Shown here: positions 34,501-43,331 of the stretch, piece after piece
How positions within the stretch are numbered: position 1 is the first letter of the stretch
Layout: each line of letters starts with the position of its first letter
DNA from: Candidatus Cloacimonetes bacterium HGW-Cloacimonetes-3
GTDB taxonomy: Bacteria > Cloacimonadota > Cloacimonadia > Cloacimonadales > Cloacimonadaceae
DNA length: 64,000 nucleotides
Reading direction: 5' to 3'
NCBI GenBank assembly: GCA_002840645.1
Contig: PHBO01000007.1
Coordinates: 62,001 to 126,000 of the forward strand
The notes under the pieces: generated by a model
Seen by the model: the letters and a program-made list of their open reading frames with translations, nothing else
Told to the model about the DNA's origin: nothing
Databases searched by the model: none
Translations under genes and position numbers: made by a program

Positions 34501-37500
34501 CGTATTCTGTCCAAGTTGTGGTAAGTGCAATGTTCATGGTTTCAGTATAACTAAGTGCATCGGTGGCGTTGCTCATAATACCAATGCTTAAGGGATAGTT
34601 AGCACCGCTTGATCTTGCCCAGAACTTCACTCTGGTGGTGTTTGTGGCAATGGCAGTGGCAAGCGGAGGAGCAATAAGGATTGCTGTGGCGTTGGCATCG
34701 GTGCTGTTTGTCATGCCGGCGCAATTAGGAGTGCTGTGAGGGGTTGTGGTGTATGTTTGCACCAATGCGGTTCCGGTGGCTTGCACTAACTTCAGCCAGT
34801 CTGGAGGCAGTGCAGGAACTGTTACAGCATCAAAAGCCTGCGCATAAGGCAGAGCGTTGATAGTGGTATCTATACAAGTACCGCTGAGGGCAACTGTACG
34901 TGCAATACGGCTGTCGGTACTACGGCTATCACGGGTAGCATTGGGGTTTACCCTGATCTCATAACTGCGGGCAAGGTTATCGGTAATGGTAATAGTAGCA
35001 GCATGAGTACCCGGCGCTGTGGGGCTATACCTGCCAGTAAATACCATTGTTTGTCCGGTATTAAGGCTTACAGGCAGGGTTGGTACGTTCTGAAGCGAGA
35101 ACATGGGGCTGCCACTAATGGCTACACTGTTAATGGTAAGTGATCCGCCTCCAACATTCATCACAGTGAAGCTTTGGTTGTGGGTGCTGTTCATTATTAC
35201 TGTGCCGAAGTTTTTGCTTGAGGGAGTTACCATGAAAGCGGGATCGCCACCCATGGGAGTCATAACAAAGGTGGTCTTAGCGAACTGTCCGGTAACAGTG
35301 CCATCGGTCATGTTTTCTGGATTATAAACAGTAGTATCGTTAAATATATTACGAGCCCGGTTCGTACCGATAGTTTGGCATTTGAAGAAATCGCTGGAAC
35401 TGTAATAAACAGTATCCATAGGTCTGTTGAACATAACCAACAGATTTCCTCCGGTGTAGGCGAAGGGAGCGGTTAGCGGGAAGGTTATTGTGTTTTCGCC
35501 CCCCGGGAAGGATACGTTACCGTCGAACACTAATGTCATCTGGCTTGCGGGCACCCATCCGGCTGTAAGATCAGCCAATTGAGTGTTAGCCATCCAGATT
35601 TTAATCGGCTTTTCTCCGATGGTAGTGGTTAAGAAGTTGTTATATAGGCTCATTGTAAGAATGTTGCCGGGTATGGCAATTTCTGCAGCGTAATAAATGG
35701 TTTGATTCACGCTGTTGTGGTAATACATGTCAATAGGCATTCTGGCAGTCTGAGAACCATCGCCGATTGTTACAGAGATTATACCTGCAGGCATAACCAT
35801 TACGTTGAGGTTTGCTGTTTGGTTGTTAGTGGCGTTCACATCTCCGGCAAGGATTACCTTGCCATAGATTGTTACAGCACCTTCGGCAGCCGGAGTCCAG
35901 CTTAGAGGAACAGCAACGGTTGCACCGGCAGCTACTGTAACACCGGCAGCAGTGGCAAGCTCCACGTTTAGGCTGTTGTACAGCTTCACGCTATATGCGC
36001 TTTGGCTGGCAGTACCGTTGTTGAAAATGCTAACGGTATAGGTAGTGGGGTTGCTCATACTGGGAGTGGTATTACCCACAATGCTTACTGCAGCAAGGTC
36101 ATTGGGGGCGATTGTTTCGAATTGAATAGTATCCAGATATATTGTCTGGCTTGCGGCGTTATTAGCATGTTTGATAGCGATGAATCTGCCGGCTCCTGTG
36201 TAAGGAGTAAGAGGAACGGCATACTCCGCCCAGGCAGATGTGAAAGTAAGCGTTTGTACCGGTGTAAAGGTTGCCGGATCAGTGGGACTGGTCATCACAC
36301 CTACGATTACAGAGTAGTTGGTTCCTTTACCCCACAATTTCACTCTGGTGGCACCAATCGGAAGAGTGGAATTCAGCTGAGGTGAAACAAGCATGGCAAT
36401 AGTAGCAGTATCGGTTGGGTTATACATTGCCACGCAATTGGGGGTGCTTTGTGGGCTTGTGGTAACTGTTTTCACATAACCGGTGGTTACTGACGCCTGA
36501 TATATACTGCTCCAACCTATAGGAAGAGCAGGCACAGTTACTTCATCAAAAGCCTGAGCATAAGGAAGGGTATAGATTGTAGCATCAAAGCTGGTACCGG
36601 TAATCTGCACAGTATGAACCATGCGGTTATCAGTAATGGTTACAGTGGCATTGTGTACACCTGCTACGGTGGGGTTATAGCGAACCGTGAAGGCTGCTGT
36701 TTGCCCGGTTGCAAGGTTAGCCGGCAAGGTAGGCATATTTTGCAGGGTGTAGTATGGGCTGCCACTGATGCTAATGGCTGAAACGTTCAGAGTTCCGCCA
36801 CCGGCATTCATTATCGAGAAAGTCTTATCTGTGGTTGAATTCATCAGCACAGTGCCATAATTATGGCTGGCTGGGTTAACCACAAAAATGGGGTTAGGAC
36901 TGAGCGGGGTCATGTGTAAAGTGGTTTTTGGGAACGTTCCCGAAAGCGTTCCTGCAGCAGAAGGTGCTGCGGGATCGTAAACAGTGGAATCTGATACAAG
37001 TTTCCTGGCACGGGTTGTTCCCACGGTTTGGGATTGGAAGTTATCGCTGCTGCTGTAATACACGGTGTCCATGGGGCGGTTGGCATACAGCACCAGATTA
37101 CCGCCGGAATAGGCAAAGGGAACTTGCAACGGTACAGTAATGGTATTTTCTCCACTGGGGAAATCCAGAGTTCCGTCGTACACCAAGGTAAGCTGATCGG
37201 GCAGTATCCAGCCGGCGGATAAATCTGTCAGCTGAGTGCTTCCTAACCACAGTTTCACAGGCATGGCTGTAAGATTAGTAAAGAAGTTATTGTAGAATGA
37301 CACAGCAGTTATATTGCCAAACATGCCTATTTCTGTGGGGTAGTAAAGGGTTTCAAACAGGCTGTTCTTATAGAAGAATTCCCACGGAATCCCTTCGGCT
37401 AATTCACCTGTACCGATGGTAACTACAGCCATTCCTGCGGGCATAACCGATAAATTCAGCGGTGCTGTTGCATCATTGGCAGTGTTTACATCACCGGTTA

Positions 37501-39157
37501 AAACAACCTCACCGAAAACACTTATAGGACCTTCAACAGTGGGTGTCCAGGTTATCTGCACACTGCCTGTAGCGCCGGCAGCAATAGCAGTTCCTGCAAC
37601 ACTGGCAAGCTGGGTGGTTCCGCTCATAAGTTTCACAGTATAGTTGCTTTGGGCTACGGTTCCCCAGTTCTGTATTCCCACAGTAAAGGTCGTAGGTGAG
37701 TTTACAGAAGGAGTGGTATTACCGGTAATAGTAGTGGCACCAAGATCATTGGGAGCGATAGGCTCAAAGCTGATACCATCCAGGGATATCGTTTGATATG
37801 TGGACGTACTTGCATGCTTGAATGCAATGTGTCTTCCCGTACCTGTATATGGTGTAAGATCCACCACATATTCGTTCCAGTTGGCAATGGCATTTATATC
37901 CTGAACCATCACAAATGTAGCGGGATCGGTGGGATTGCTCATCACACCTACAAGCACATGGTAAGAAGCACTGCCTTTAGCCCAGAATTTAACTCTGACG
38001 GTGTTCGCATTTATTGTCTGGGCTAATGGGGGTCCTACCAATATGGCGGTTGTGGCTGCATCAATACTGTTAGCCATACCCACACAGTTGGGAGCGGAGT
38101 GCGGGGTAGTGGTTACGGTTTTCACATAACCTGTGGTAGCGGTAGATTGATATATCGCCGTCCAGTCAAAAGGTAATGCCGGCGGGGTTACCGCATCCCA
38201 GTTTTGAGAATAGGGAAGCGCAGTGATAGTGGCATTACCGTGAGTCGTGAAGCTCCATACGGGGCAATTTGGTGCATTTCCGATGCTATTGTAGGGAGTA
38301 ATTTTCCAATAGTATGTAGTGGAGACGTTAAGCTCTCCGGGGGGATCATAAGTTGTCACGAGACCCAAATCCACATTGTTTGAGATATTGGTGGGTGGAT
38401 TGTTGGTGCCGAAGCTAAGCCTGTAGCCTGTGGGTAAACCTCCACCGGCTATCCAGTTCAGCGTGGTATATGGGCTTACCAGGGTTGCACTATCAGCGGG
38501 AGAAAGCAAAACTGCCGCATTAGGAGGATTGGTTACCACGAAAGCAGCCATGTTAAAGCGGATATTAGCACGGTTGGGGCTGAGAGCACCTGTTAACGAG
38601 GAAGCAGCATCAGCAGTATCGCTTTGAAAGCGTAGTGCGCTTTGGAAGGTGGTGGGAGTATAATATACCGAAGCATTCTGAGTGTAAGCAACCGGTATCA
38701 GTGTGGTAACAATATCCACGATAAGGTTTGAAGTACCATTCCAGTTGAAGGGAGTGGTGAAAGTATGCGTGTTCCAATCTGCTATCGGAAGGTATTCCGT
38801 AGAAGTAAACACTGTTGTGTAATCACCAACTTCAAAGGTTGTGGTTAGCTCAGTCTGTGTAGTTGCCTTCAGCTTAATGGTGAAGCCCGGCATTGCTACA
38901 CAGGTGTTAACACTTTGCACGTTGAAGGCGATGGAGTTTATGTTACCTGCTCCGCCTCCGCTATTCTCCAGCTCGCTGGCACGCACCAGGTATTGCTGGT
39001 GAAAGTTCTTGTAATACGTTCCGTATGGGGTGGGAATACCGGTGGTAGTGTTTACGGCGGTTCCATTGCCAACGGTTACGGTTGCTTGTGCAATAAGGCT
39101 GTTCGTTATCCCTAACAAGAGGATTAAGAACACGGCTAAGAGCAAAGTTTTCTTCAT
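31511..39157 (-). CDS. Giant multidomain surface protein with C-terminal sorting domain
   Basis: 2548 aa. A signal peptide (1-24) leads to an anchor-type beta domain, a fibronectin-III-like domain (about 210-310), and three tandem units of about 560 aa starting near residues 319, 866 and 1436. Each unit starts with a jelly-roll (PYSQNWDAVTPPALP type) and continues with a CARDB-like domain (TVGIQNWGTVAQSNYTVKL). Units 1 and 2 also carry ASPM/HYDIN-like domains (NYGTVLMNSTTDKTFSI). Two carboxypeptidase-regulatory-like domains lie near 1886 and 2390. The FlgD/CTD-like end has YPNPFNPETAISYAI and LEIYNLKGQRV. Inference: a surface adhesin or matrix protein. The second HYDIN copy carries a 23-residue insertion. 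AAGGAG precedes the ATG, and an imperfect hairpin lies in the upstream gap at 39270-39295. Confidence 0.9.
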   Translation of the reverse strand: MKKTLLLAVFLILLLGITNSLIAQATVTVGNGTAVNTTTGIPTPYGTYYKNFHQQYLVRASELENSGGGAGNINSIAFNVQSVNTCVAMPGFTIKLKATTQTELTTTFEVGDYTTVFTSTEYLPIADWNTHTFTTPFNWNGTSNLIVDIVTTLIPVAYTQNASVYYTPTTFQSALRFQSDTADAASSLTGALSPNRANIRFNMAAFVVTNPPNAAVLLSPADSATLVSPYTTLNWIAGGGLPTGYRLSFGTNNPPTNISNNVDLGLVTTYDPPGELNVSTTYYWKITPYNSIGNAPNCPVWSFTTHGNATITALPYSQNWDAVTPPALPFDWTAIYQSTATTGYVKTVTTTPHSAPNCVGMANSIDAATTAILVGPPLAQTINANTVRVKFWAKGSASYHVLVGVMSNPTDPATFVMVQDINAIANWNEYVVDLTPYTGTGRHIAFKHASTSTYQTISLDGISFEPIAPNDLGATTITGNTTPSVNSPTTFTVGIQNWGTVAQSNYTVKLMSGTTQLASVAGTAIAAGATGSVQITWTPTVEGPISVFGEVVLTGDVNTANDATAPLNLSVMPAGMAVVTIGTGELAEGIPWEFFYKNSLFETLYYPTEIGMFGNITAVSFYNNFFTNLTAMPVKLWLGSTQLTDLSAGWILPDQLTLVYDGTLDFPSGENTITVPLQVPFAYSGGNLVLYANRPMDTVYYSSSDNFQSQTVGTTRARKLVSDSTVYDPAAPSAAGTLSGTFPKTTLHMTPLSPNPIFVVNPASHNYGTVLMNSTTDKTFSIMNAGGGTLNVSAISISGSPYYTLQNMPTLPANLATGQTAAFTVRYNPTVAGVHNATVTITDNRMVHTVQITGTSFDATIYTLPYAQAFDEVTVPALPIGWSSIYQASVTTGYVKTVTTSPQSTPNCVAMYNPTDTATIAMLVSPQLNSTLPIGATRVKLWGKGTNYSVIVGVMTSPTDPATFTPVQTLTFTSAWAEYAVPLTPYTGAGRFIAIKHANNAASQTIYLDTIQFETIAPNDLAAVSIVGNTTPSMSNPTTYTVSIFNNGTASQSAYSVKLYNSLNVELATAAGVTVAAGATVAVPLSWTPAAEGAVTIYGKVILAGDVNATNNQTANLNVMVMPAGIISVTIGDGSQTARMPIDMYYHNSVNQTIYYAAEIAIPGNILTMSLYNNFLTTTIGEKPIKIWMANTQLADLTAGWVPASQMTLVFDGNVSFPGGENTITFPLTAPFAYTGGNLLVMFNRPMDTVYYSSSDFFKCQTIGTNRARNIFNDTTVYNPENMTDGTVTGQFAKTTFVMTPMGGDPAFMVTPSSKNFGTVIMNSTHNQSFTVMNVGGGSLTINSVAISGSPMFSLQNVPTLPVSLNTGQTMVFTGRYSPTAPGTHAATITITDNLARSYEIRVNPNATRDSRSTDSRIARTVALSGTCIDTTINALPYAQAFDAVTVPALPPDWLKLVQATGTALVQTYTTTPHSTPNCAGMTNSTDANATAILIAPPLATAIATNTTRVKFWARSSGANYPLSIGIMSNATDALSYTETMNIALTTTWTEYVVTFAGYAGTGKHVAFKHGLGGTSRLIYIDDVMIEVTPTNDLAALTIAGNTTPSVGSPNIYNVNVFNWGTAAQSTYNVKLYNAAGTELATAPGLQIAPGASVQVPVSWTPLAEGSVSLYAKVHLTGDQNALNDQSNNLAVLVLPSGIFAVTVGAGDQTANIPINMYYQSSLYETLYYPAEMGNFMGSITGIQLYANFTQELLQKPVKVWIGTTTETNLSAAWIPSTALTLVFDGVLDFPLGENTITIPFIENYLYLNEENLVVMFFRPSEGVYWQSTNYFKCQTDAINTQRAKRVQSDSIIYDPATPPVVTATAQFPKMTFLGIPGGVGHLNGTVLGAGNQPLAGVAVQIANTTYATVTNATGQYEIRNILPNTYSVGFSKYGYLTSTQTFTLEEDETETVNITMTPMATVSLGGTILASDTAAGLANATIQFSGYQNYTATTAANGTFTVPAIYASQSYTYTVSCTGFRNLSGTMTVGTTNQTMPPMTLNELAYAPYGVVAALNQAQTEVALTWNTPNPNAVDVFESFEAATFPPTNWTQVINNTGPANENGVLPTWCSFGTTDYYGYTAVPTNGTKQAGIGFSSIYAHQDEWLISHPFYCPPEARITFNTLVFRGSTYNDHYAVKVSTNGGVDWTVIWDATNLAGGYTTAPMSVQVSMAAYGGQQIKFAFHAEDPPSNDGLWYDWYIDNIKITNDVTALSFSPEEMIAQSATGIRSDKSKSTAVEGGERTISAPISTDSRSLTGYKVWRLLAGQENNQTVWTSMTPNPVSPLTLNDTNWSSLSNGSYRWAVKAVYTNGVLSIPVMSNILVKQVVSGTIQGVVRKPNNQPLAGATISAGGNTAITNTNGLYSLSIPVGTYSVSCSAVGYQTNTMSNITVIANQSVTVNFNMIVSSNEDDLTPVTATALNGNYPNPFNPETAISYAIKDAGDVSLEIYNLKGQRVRSLVHGRQNSGNYRIVFDGKDDNGQALSSGVYLYRLSTGSFTSTRKMMLME

Positions 39158-39413
39158 TGCTGATCTCCTTGAGACTAATTATAACTTGATTAACTGAAGA
39201 GCATGTCTTGCAGGCTCTTGCTAAATACACACATGATCACACGACTATAAAGGGATACAAAATCCCTCGTCAGGACAAATACTTTTTGTCCCTGATTATT
39301 GTAAAGCTAAAATGAAGCCAATTGCAAAATTATCTTGATTTTAGCTTCATGCTACAGGTTGCGTTAATAGGGTATGGATGCAATTAAAGATTATTCTAAG
39401 TAAAAACTCAGCT

Positions 39414-40316
39414 CTATTCAGCCGGCTTTTTTCCCACGCTGGCGATATAAATCACGAATTCTTCCATGCCGTCCAAGCCAAGTGCTTCGTTCATGGCTTC
39501 ATCCAGATAAGCACCTATCATGCAGGCACCTCCGCCGATCGCTTCGGCAGCCAGGTGCATGTTTTGTCCCACATGCCCAGCATCCAGATATAAATAACGG
39601 TATCCGCGCTGTCCGTAACGCCACACTGTTCTGTATGGAACTGCGCTGAGGATAAAGTTCACTGCTGCGGTTTTCAGCATTTCCTGGCGCATGCAGCCTT
39701 CGAATATCTGCTGTGCCTTGGCTTCTGATGCATCCAGCAGCACCAGGCAGTGTTTGATGGGGTGATAGTAATACAATCCTGCATTAATACCTTCCACATT
39801 GCGGACGTCCACATAAGTTTCCAGCGGATGTCTTGCTCCGGCAGAGGGCACGTTGCGCAGGGTTATCTCCATGCGCTCGTTGCTGCGGAAGTCCCTTGCC
39901 CAGGAAGATGCCCACAACAGGAAGGATAGTTCATCCATGCTAAGGGCTTGGGCGGAGTATTTCCGCAGGCTGCGCCTCTGTTCAATAGCTTTGTGCAGGC
40001 TCATTTCCGGCATTTCTATCTTACCAATGGCGGGCAGGGATACCAGTTCGCCGGCGCGTACTTTCACGGCATCGGGGCGGGCGACATTCTGTGCCTGATC
40101 GCTTTCTCGTTCATAGATATAACGAGTTAAACGGATGAAATCCGCACCGATTTTCTCAGCCTGAGGGCGGCTTTCTTCAATTTCGGCAAGTACGGAACTA
40201 AGGTTTTTTTCGAAGAAATAGTATTCTTCTTCGTTCAGTTCGGCTTCCCGCAGAATTGCTTCCTGCTCATAGCCACGCGCTTTGTAGTACAGGTATCCAA
40301 AAGTTTTCATATCCAT
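39414..40316 (-). CDS. SagB-type nitroreductase-family oxidoreductase
   Basis: 300 aa, ATG preceded by GGAG. Residues about 105-300 are an FMN nitroreductase fold of the SagB/ThcOx type: IEQRRSLRKYS, LSFLLWASSWA, NVPSAGARHPLETYV, LYLDAGHVGQNMHLAAEAIG and GACMIGAYLD. An N-terminal helical 100 residues precede it. SagB enzymes oxidise azolines to azoles in RiPP maturation, but no cyclodehydratase or precursor gene lies nearby, so the role here may be a general flavin oxidoreductase. Monocistronic. Confidence 0.88.
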   Translation of the reverse strand: MDMKTFGYLYYKARGYEQEAILREAELNEEEYYFFEKNLSSVLAEIEESRPQAEKIGADFIRLTRYIYERESDQAQNVARPDAVKVRAGELVSLPAIGKIEMPEMSLHKAIEQRRSLRKYSAQALSMDELSFLLWASSWARDFRSNERMEITLRNVPSAGARHPLETYVDVRNVEGINAGLYYYHPIKHCLVLLDASEAKAQQIFEGCMRQEMLKTAAVNFILSAVPYRTVWRYGQRGYRYLYLDAGHVGQNMHLAAEAIGGGACMIGAYLDEAMNEALGLDGMEEFVIYIASVGKKPAE

Positions 40317-40722
40317 TTTGGTTTCTCCTCAAGTTCGTAAATTATTACATCTTCCAATAATTTAAGTGTTTACCCGCCTGTTGCTAACTTTTTTCCTGCT
40401 TCAATTGCTATAGCATTACGCATGAAATACGCATCCCATCCGTAATGCATGCGTAATGCATAAGTAATTCAAGCAAGGAACAACAAAAAATATAGATGGA
40501 GTTCAAGCGGCTGAAATTACCTTCAAGCATATCAATATCTTTGTTAGACGTTTGGACCTTATCGCAAACATTGAACATAACCGATACGAGTTTCGCCACC
40601 GGCAATAAAAGCTGATTTCTTGAAGTCCATGTGGCTAACAGATTGGTAATAAATGTACAATAGGATAAGCCACATGAACTCCAAAAACCCGCATTTATTC
40701 AAACTCCATTTGTAGAAACGCT
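40317..40722. other. Intergenic region with repeat copy 2 and an imperfect inverted repeat
   Basis: 406 bases without a credible gene. Besides repeat copy 2 there is an imperfect dyad (CATGTGGCT at 40628, AGCCACATG at 40668) that could form a hairpin 3' of the hydrogenase gene. Confidence 0.5.
40394..40478. repeat. Dispersed palindromic element, copy 2
   Basis: Core 40413-40459 starts GCATTACGCATG and ends CATGCGTAATGC around TACGCATCCCATCCGTA. It is followed by TAAGTAATTCAAGCAAGGAA, as in copy 1. It lies upstream of the SagB-like gene and downstream of the hydrogenase gene (both minus). Confidence 0.88.
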
Positions 40723-42468
40723 TTACTTGGTAAGTTTTATGGGATGAGCAATATAGCTGGTATGTAGTAACTTCTTGGCTTTGGGTGAGTTCGGTTTACC
40801 CAGGAAGTCCTTGTACAGCTTTTGGATAGATTGGTTGTTGTGCGATTCACGCCGGGTGCAATGTTCATCCTCTTTATATAGCCCCTTGGCGCGGGCAAGG
40901 CGAATGCGGTTTGTGCTGCGGTAGGGCTGTCCTCCGCCGCCTACACAGCCGCCACGGCATGCCATCACTTCCACGAAATGATAGGGTGGGTCTATGCCTT
41001 TGGTTTTGGCATCACGGATTTCGTTCATAAGCTTGGACACATTACCAAGGCCGGAGGCGACACCGATGCGGACTTCTTTGCCCAGTATGGTGATCTTGCC
41101 TTTTTTAATACCTTGAGTTCCCCGCACAAAATCTATCTTGGGATCCGGTAACTCGCTGCCGGTGGCAAAGCTGTAAGCGGTTCTGAGGGCAGCTTCCATC
41201 ACTCCGCCGGTGGCACCGAAGATGGTTCCGGCACCGCTGTATTCACCCAGGGGGCTATCAGCTTCGCCATCTTCCAAATGCGGCAGGTCTATGCCACGGG
41301 TTTTCAGCATGCGGCCAAGCTCGCGGGTGGTGATGGTGAGATCCACATCCTTATAGCCGGATGCATACATATCTTCCATGCGTTCAATCTCATACTTCTT
41401 GGCGGTGCAAGGCATAACGGATACCAGGAATATCTTCTTGGGGTCTATCTTCATCTTCTCTGCCCAGTAGGTTTTTACGATAGTGCCCACCATCTGGTGG
41501 GGGGATTTGGAGGAAGAGAAATGAGGGATAAGGTCGCTGTGGAACTTCTCCAGATAATCTACCCAGGAAGGACAGCAGGTGGTGATAAGCGGGAATCTCT
41601 CCGGTTGCTGGGTGAAGATGTGCACAAACTCGCTGGCTTCTTCCATGATGGTGAGGTCTGCCCCAAAATTGGTGTCGAACACATACTGAAAGCCCAGTTC
41701 ACGCAATGCAGTGTACATCTTCCCCTTCACATTGGTGCCGGGTCTCATGCCGAATTCTTCGCCCAAAGCCACACGCACAGCGGGAGCTTCCTGCGCCACC
41801 AATACCATGTCCTTGTTATCCAGCGCAGCCCACAGGGCATCGGAATCGTCGGCTTCATAAATGGCAGCAACGGGACAGTGAGAACTGCATTGCCCGCATT
41901 TAACACACTCGGTTTCGTCCAGAGGACGGTGGAAGGTGGGACCTACAAAGGTGTCGAACCCGCGCTCGGAGTTCTCCAGGGCGTGCACATCTTGTATCTC
42001 GTTGCAAACATAAACGCAGCGTCCGCATTGCACGCAGTAAGATTGATCGAGAGTAATAGCGGGAGAGGATTCGTCTCTGCCCTTGTAGGGGCGTTCCAGC
42101 TTAACAAGATTCATGTGGCGGATGGCGAGTTCCTGAGACAGATCTTGCAGTTCGCAACGTCCGTTCTTGATACATTCCGGGCAGTTATTTGGGTGGTTGG
42201 AAAGGATTAGTTCCAGAGCACCACGGCGCAAATCCAGCAGTTTCTTGCCTGTGGTAGTGATCTCCATGCCTTCTTCGCAGGGAGTGGTGCAGGAACGCAG
42301 CACTTTCCCATTGATTTCCACCACACAAACACCGCAATTGCCAAAAGCGGGTAAATCTTCATGGTAACAAAGGTGGGGGATGGGGTAACCTGCTTTGGTG
42401 CAGGCGTGCATCACCTTTGTGTCCTTGTGGACAGACGTGGCTTTGCCGTTTATAAACACTGTGATCAT
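40723..42468 (-). CDS. [FeFe]-hydrogenase (HydA/HndD type)
   Basis: 581 aa from ATG 42468 (AGGAG six bases upstream). Order: a 2Fe-2S domain (CYHEDLPAFGNCGVC), a His/Cys-ligated cluster (HPNNCPECIKNGRCELQ), two 4Fe-4S ferredoxin motifs (CVQCGRCVYVC, CVKCGQCSSHCP), then the H-cluster domain with L1 TTCCPSW, L2 MPCTAKKYE and L3 MACRGGCVGGGGQP. A small-subunit-like tail ends the protein. All catalytic cysteines are present. It evolves or oxidises H2 in the cytoplasm. No NuoE/NuoF-like diaphorase subunits and no HydEFG maturases are adjacent, so the partners must be elsewhere or the enzyme uses ferredoxin alone. Confidence 0.96.
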   Translation of the reverse strand: MITVFINGKATSVHKDTKVMHACTKAGYPIPHLCYHEDLPAFGNCGVCVVEINGKVLRSCTTPCEEGMEITTTGKKLLDLRRGALELILSNHPNNCPECIKNGRCELQDLSQELAIRHMNLVKLERPYKGRDESSPAITLDQSYCVQCGRCVYVCNEIQDVHALENSERGFDTFVGPTFHRPLDETECVKCGQCSSHCPVAAIYEADDSDALWAALDNKDMVLVAQEAPAVRVALGEEFGMRPGTNVKGKMYTALRELGFQYVFDTNFGADLTIMEEASEFVHIFTQQPERFPLITTCCPSWVDYLEKFHSDLIPHFSSSKSPHQMVGTIVKTYWAEKMKIDPKKIFLVSVMPCTAKKYEIERMEDMYASGYKDVDLTITTRELGRMLKTRGIDLPHLEDGEADSPLGEYSGAGTIFGATGGVMEAALRTAYSFATGSELPDPKIDFVRGTQGIKKGKITILGKEVRIGVASGLGNVSKLMNEIRDAKTKGIDPPYHFVEVMACRGGCVGGGGQPYRSTNRIRLARAKGLYKEDEHCTRRESHNNQSIQKLYKDFLGKPNSPKAKKLLHTSYIAHPIKLTK

Positions 42469-42623
42469 AGTTTCTCCTAAAACGTTATATTTCAATGAGA
42501 GCAGGTTGATTTATGCTGCAATATGTGTCAAGAACTTGTGTGAGAAAAGTGCGGTTCACATATTTTGCTTGACTGCTGTAAAAACACCAGAAAGAATGCC
42601 CGCATTATGAATTGGGAGTAAAT

Positions 42624-43316
42624 ATGCTAACGATTGAATACCTTATGCGACGTACAGCAGCAGCAAGTGTAGCAATTCTGTGCATTATAATGTTATGTGG
42701 CATCAGTGCACTTTTTGCTGTGGATAAGGAAACCAAGGCAGTAGAAGAATCGGTGGACAGCCAGGCGTATGAATCTCTCCCCTATAACCGCCAGGTACTG
42801 CTAAACAAGATTAACCGCCGCTTAGATAAGCTGCAGATGAGCTACATCAACCAGCTTTACAAATCGGAACGCTATGAAGCTCAAATCCTGCTGGATGAGA
42901 TACGCAAAGTGGCAAATCTGCTTGCATATACCGCCCCGGTGCCGGCACAAATCATTACTATCACAGAATCACCAAACGTTACCGTAAATGTTGCTCCGCC
43001 CGAGCCACCTGCACCCAAGCTAAGAGCTATGAACAACGAAGAATTCCTGGGGCTAAAGCAAAGTATCCGCAAAAACAGTTTCGGCAATGCAGGGCTAAAC
43101 ACGCTTGAGAGCGCAGCCGAGGGCAACTATTTCAAATCTACACAGATTGTGGATATTATGGGCTTGTTTGTCTTTTCCGAAGATAAGCTTAAGGCATTGG
43201 AGATCGTCTATCCCAAATGCCTGGATACACAAAGCAAGTTCAAAATCCTGGATGCCTTCCTGTTTGACAGAGACAAAAAAGAGGCACAGGAGATAATGGA
43301 TAAGACAAAGAAATAA
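42624..43316 (+). CDS. DUF4476 exported protein
   Basis: 230 aa from ATG 42624 (GGGAG upstream; a TTG at 42612 is less likely). A hydrophobic N-terminal signal/anchor (about 14-35) is followed by a helical region (NRRLDKLQMSYINQLYKSE), a proline-rich linker (APPEPPAP) and a C-terminal domain with the DUF4476 pattern (MNNEEFLGLKQSIRKNSF, FKSTQIVDIMGLFVFSEDK, FKILDAFLFDRDK). Function unknown. Convergent with the TPR gene. Confidence 0.8.
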   Translation: MLTIEYLMRRTAAASVAILCIIMLCGISALFAVDKETKAVEESVDSQAYESLPYNRQVLLNKINRRLDKLQMSYINQLYKSERYEAQILLDEIRKVANLLAYTAPVPAQIITITESPNVTVNVAPPEPPAPKLRAMNNEEFLGLKQSIRKNSFGNAGLNTLESAAEGNYFKSTQIVDIMGLFVFSEDKLKALEIVYPKCLDTQSKFKILDAFLFDRDKKEAQEIMDKTKK

Positions 43317-43331
43317 GCTGCGTAAGTAAGC

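Noticed and set aside
41278-42210. 310-codon plus-strand open frame inside the hydrogenase gene
   Set aside because: Shadow of the highly conserved hydrogenase reading frame on the other strand; low-complexity His/Gly-rich composition.
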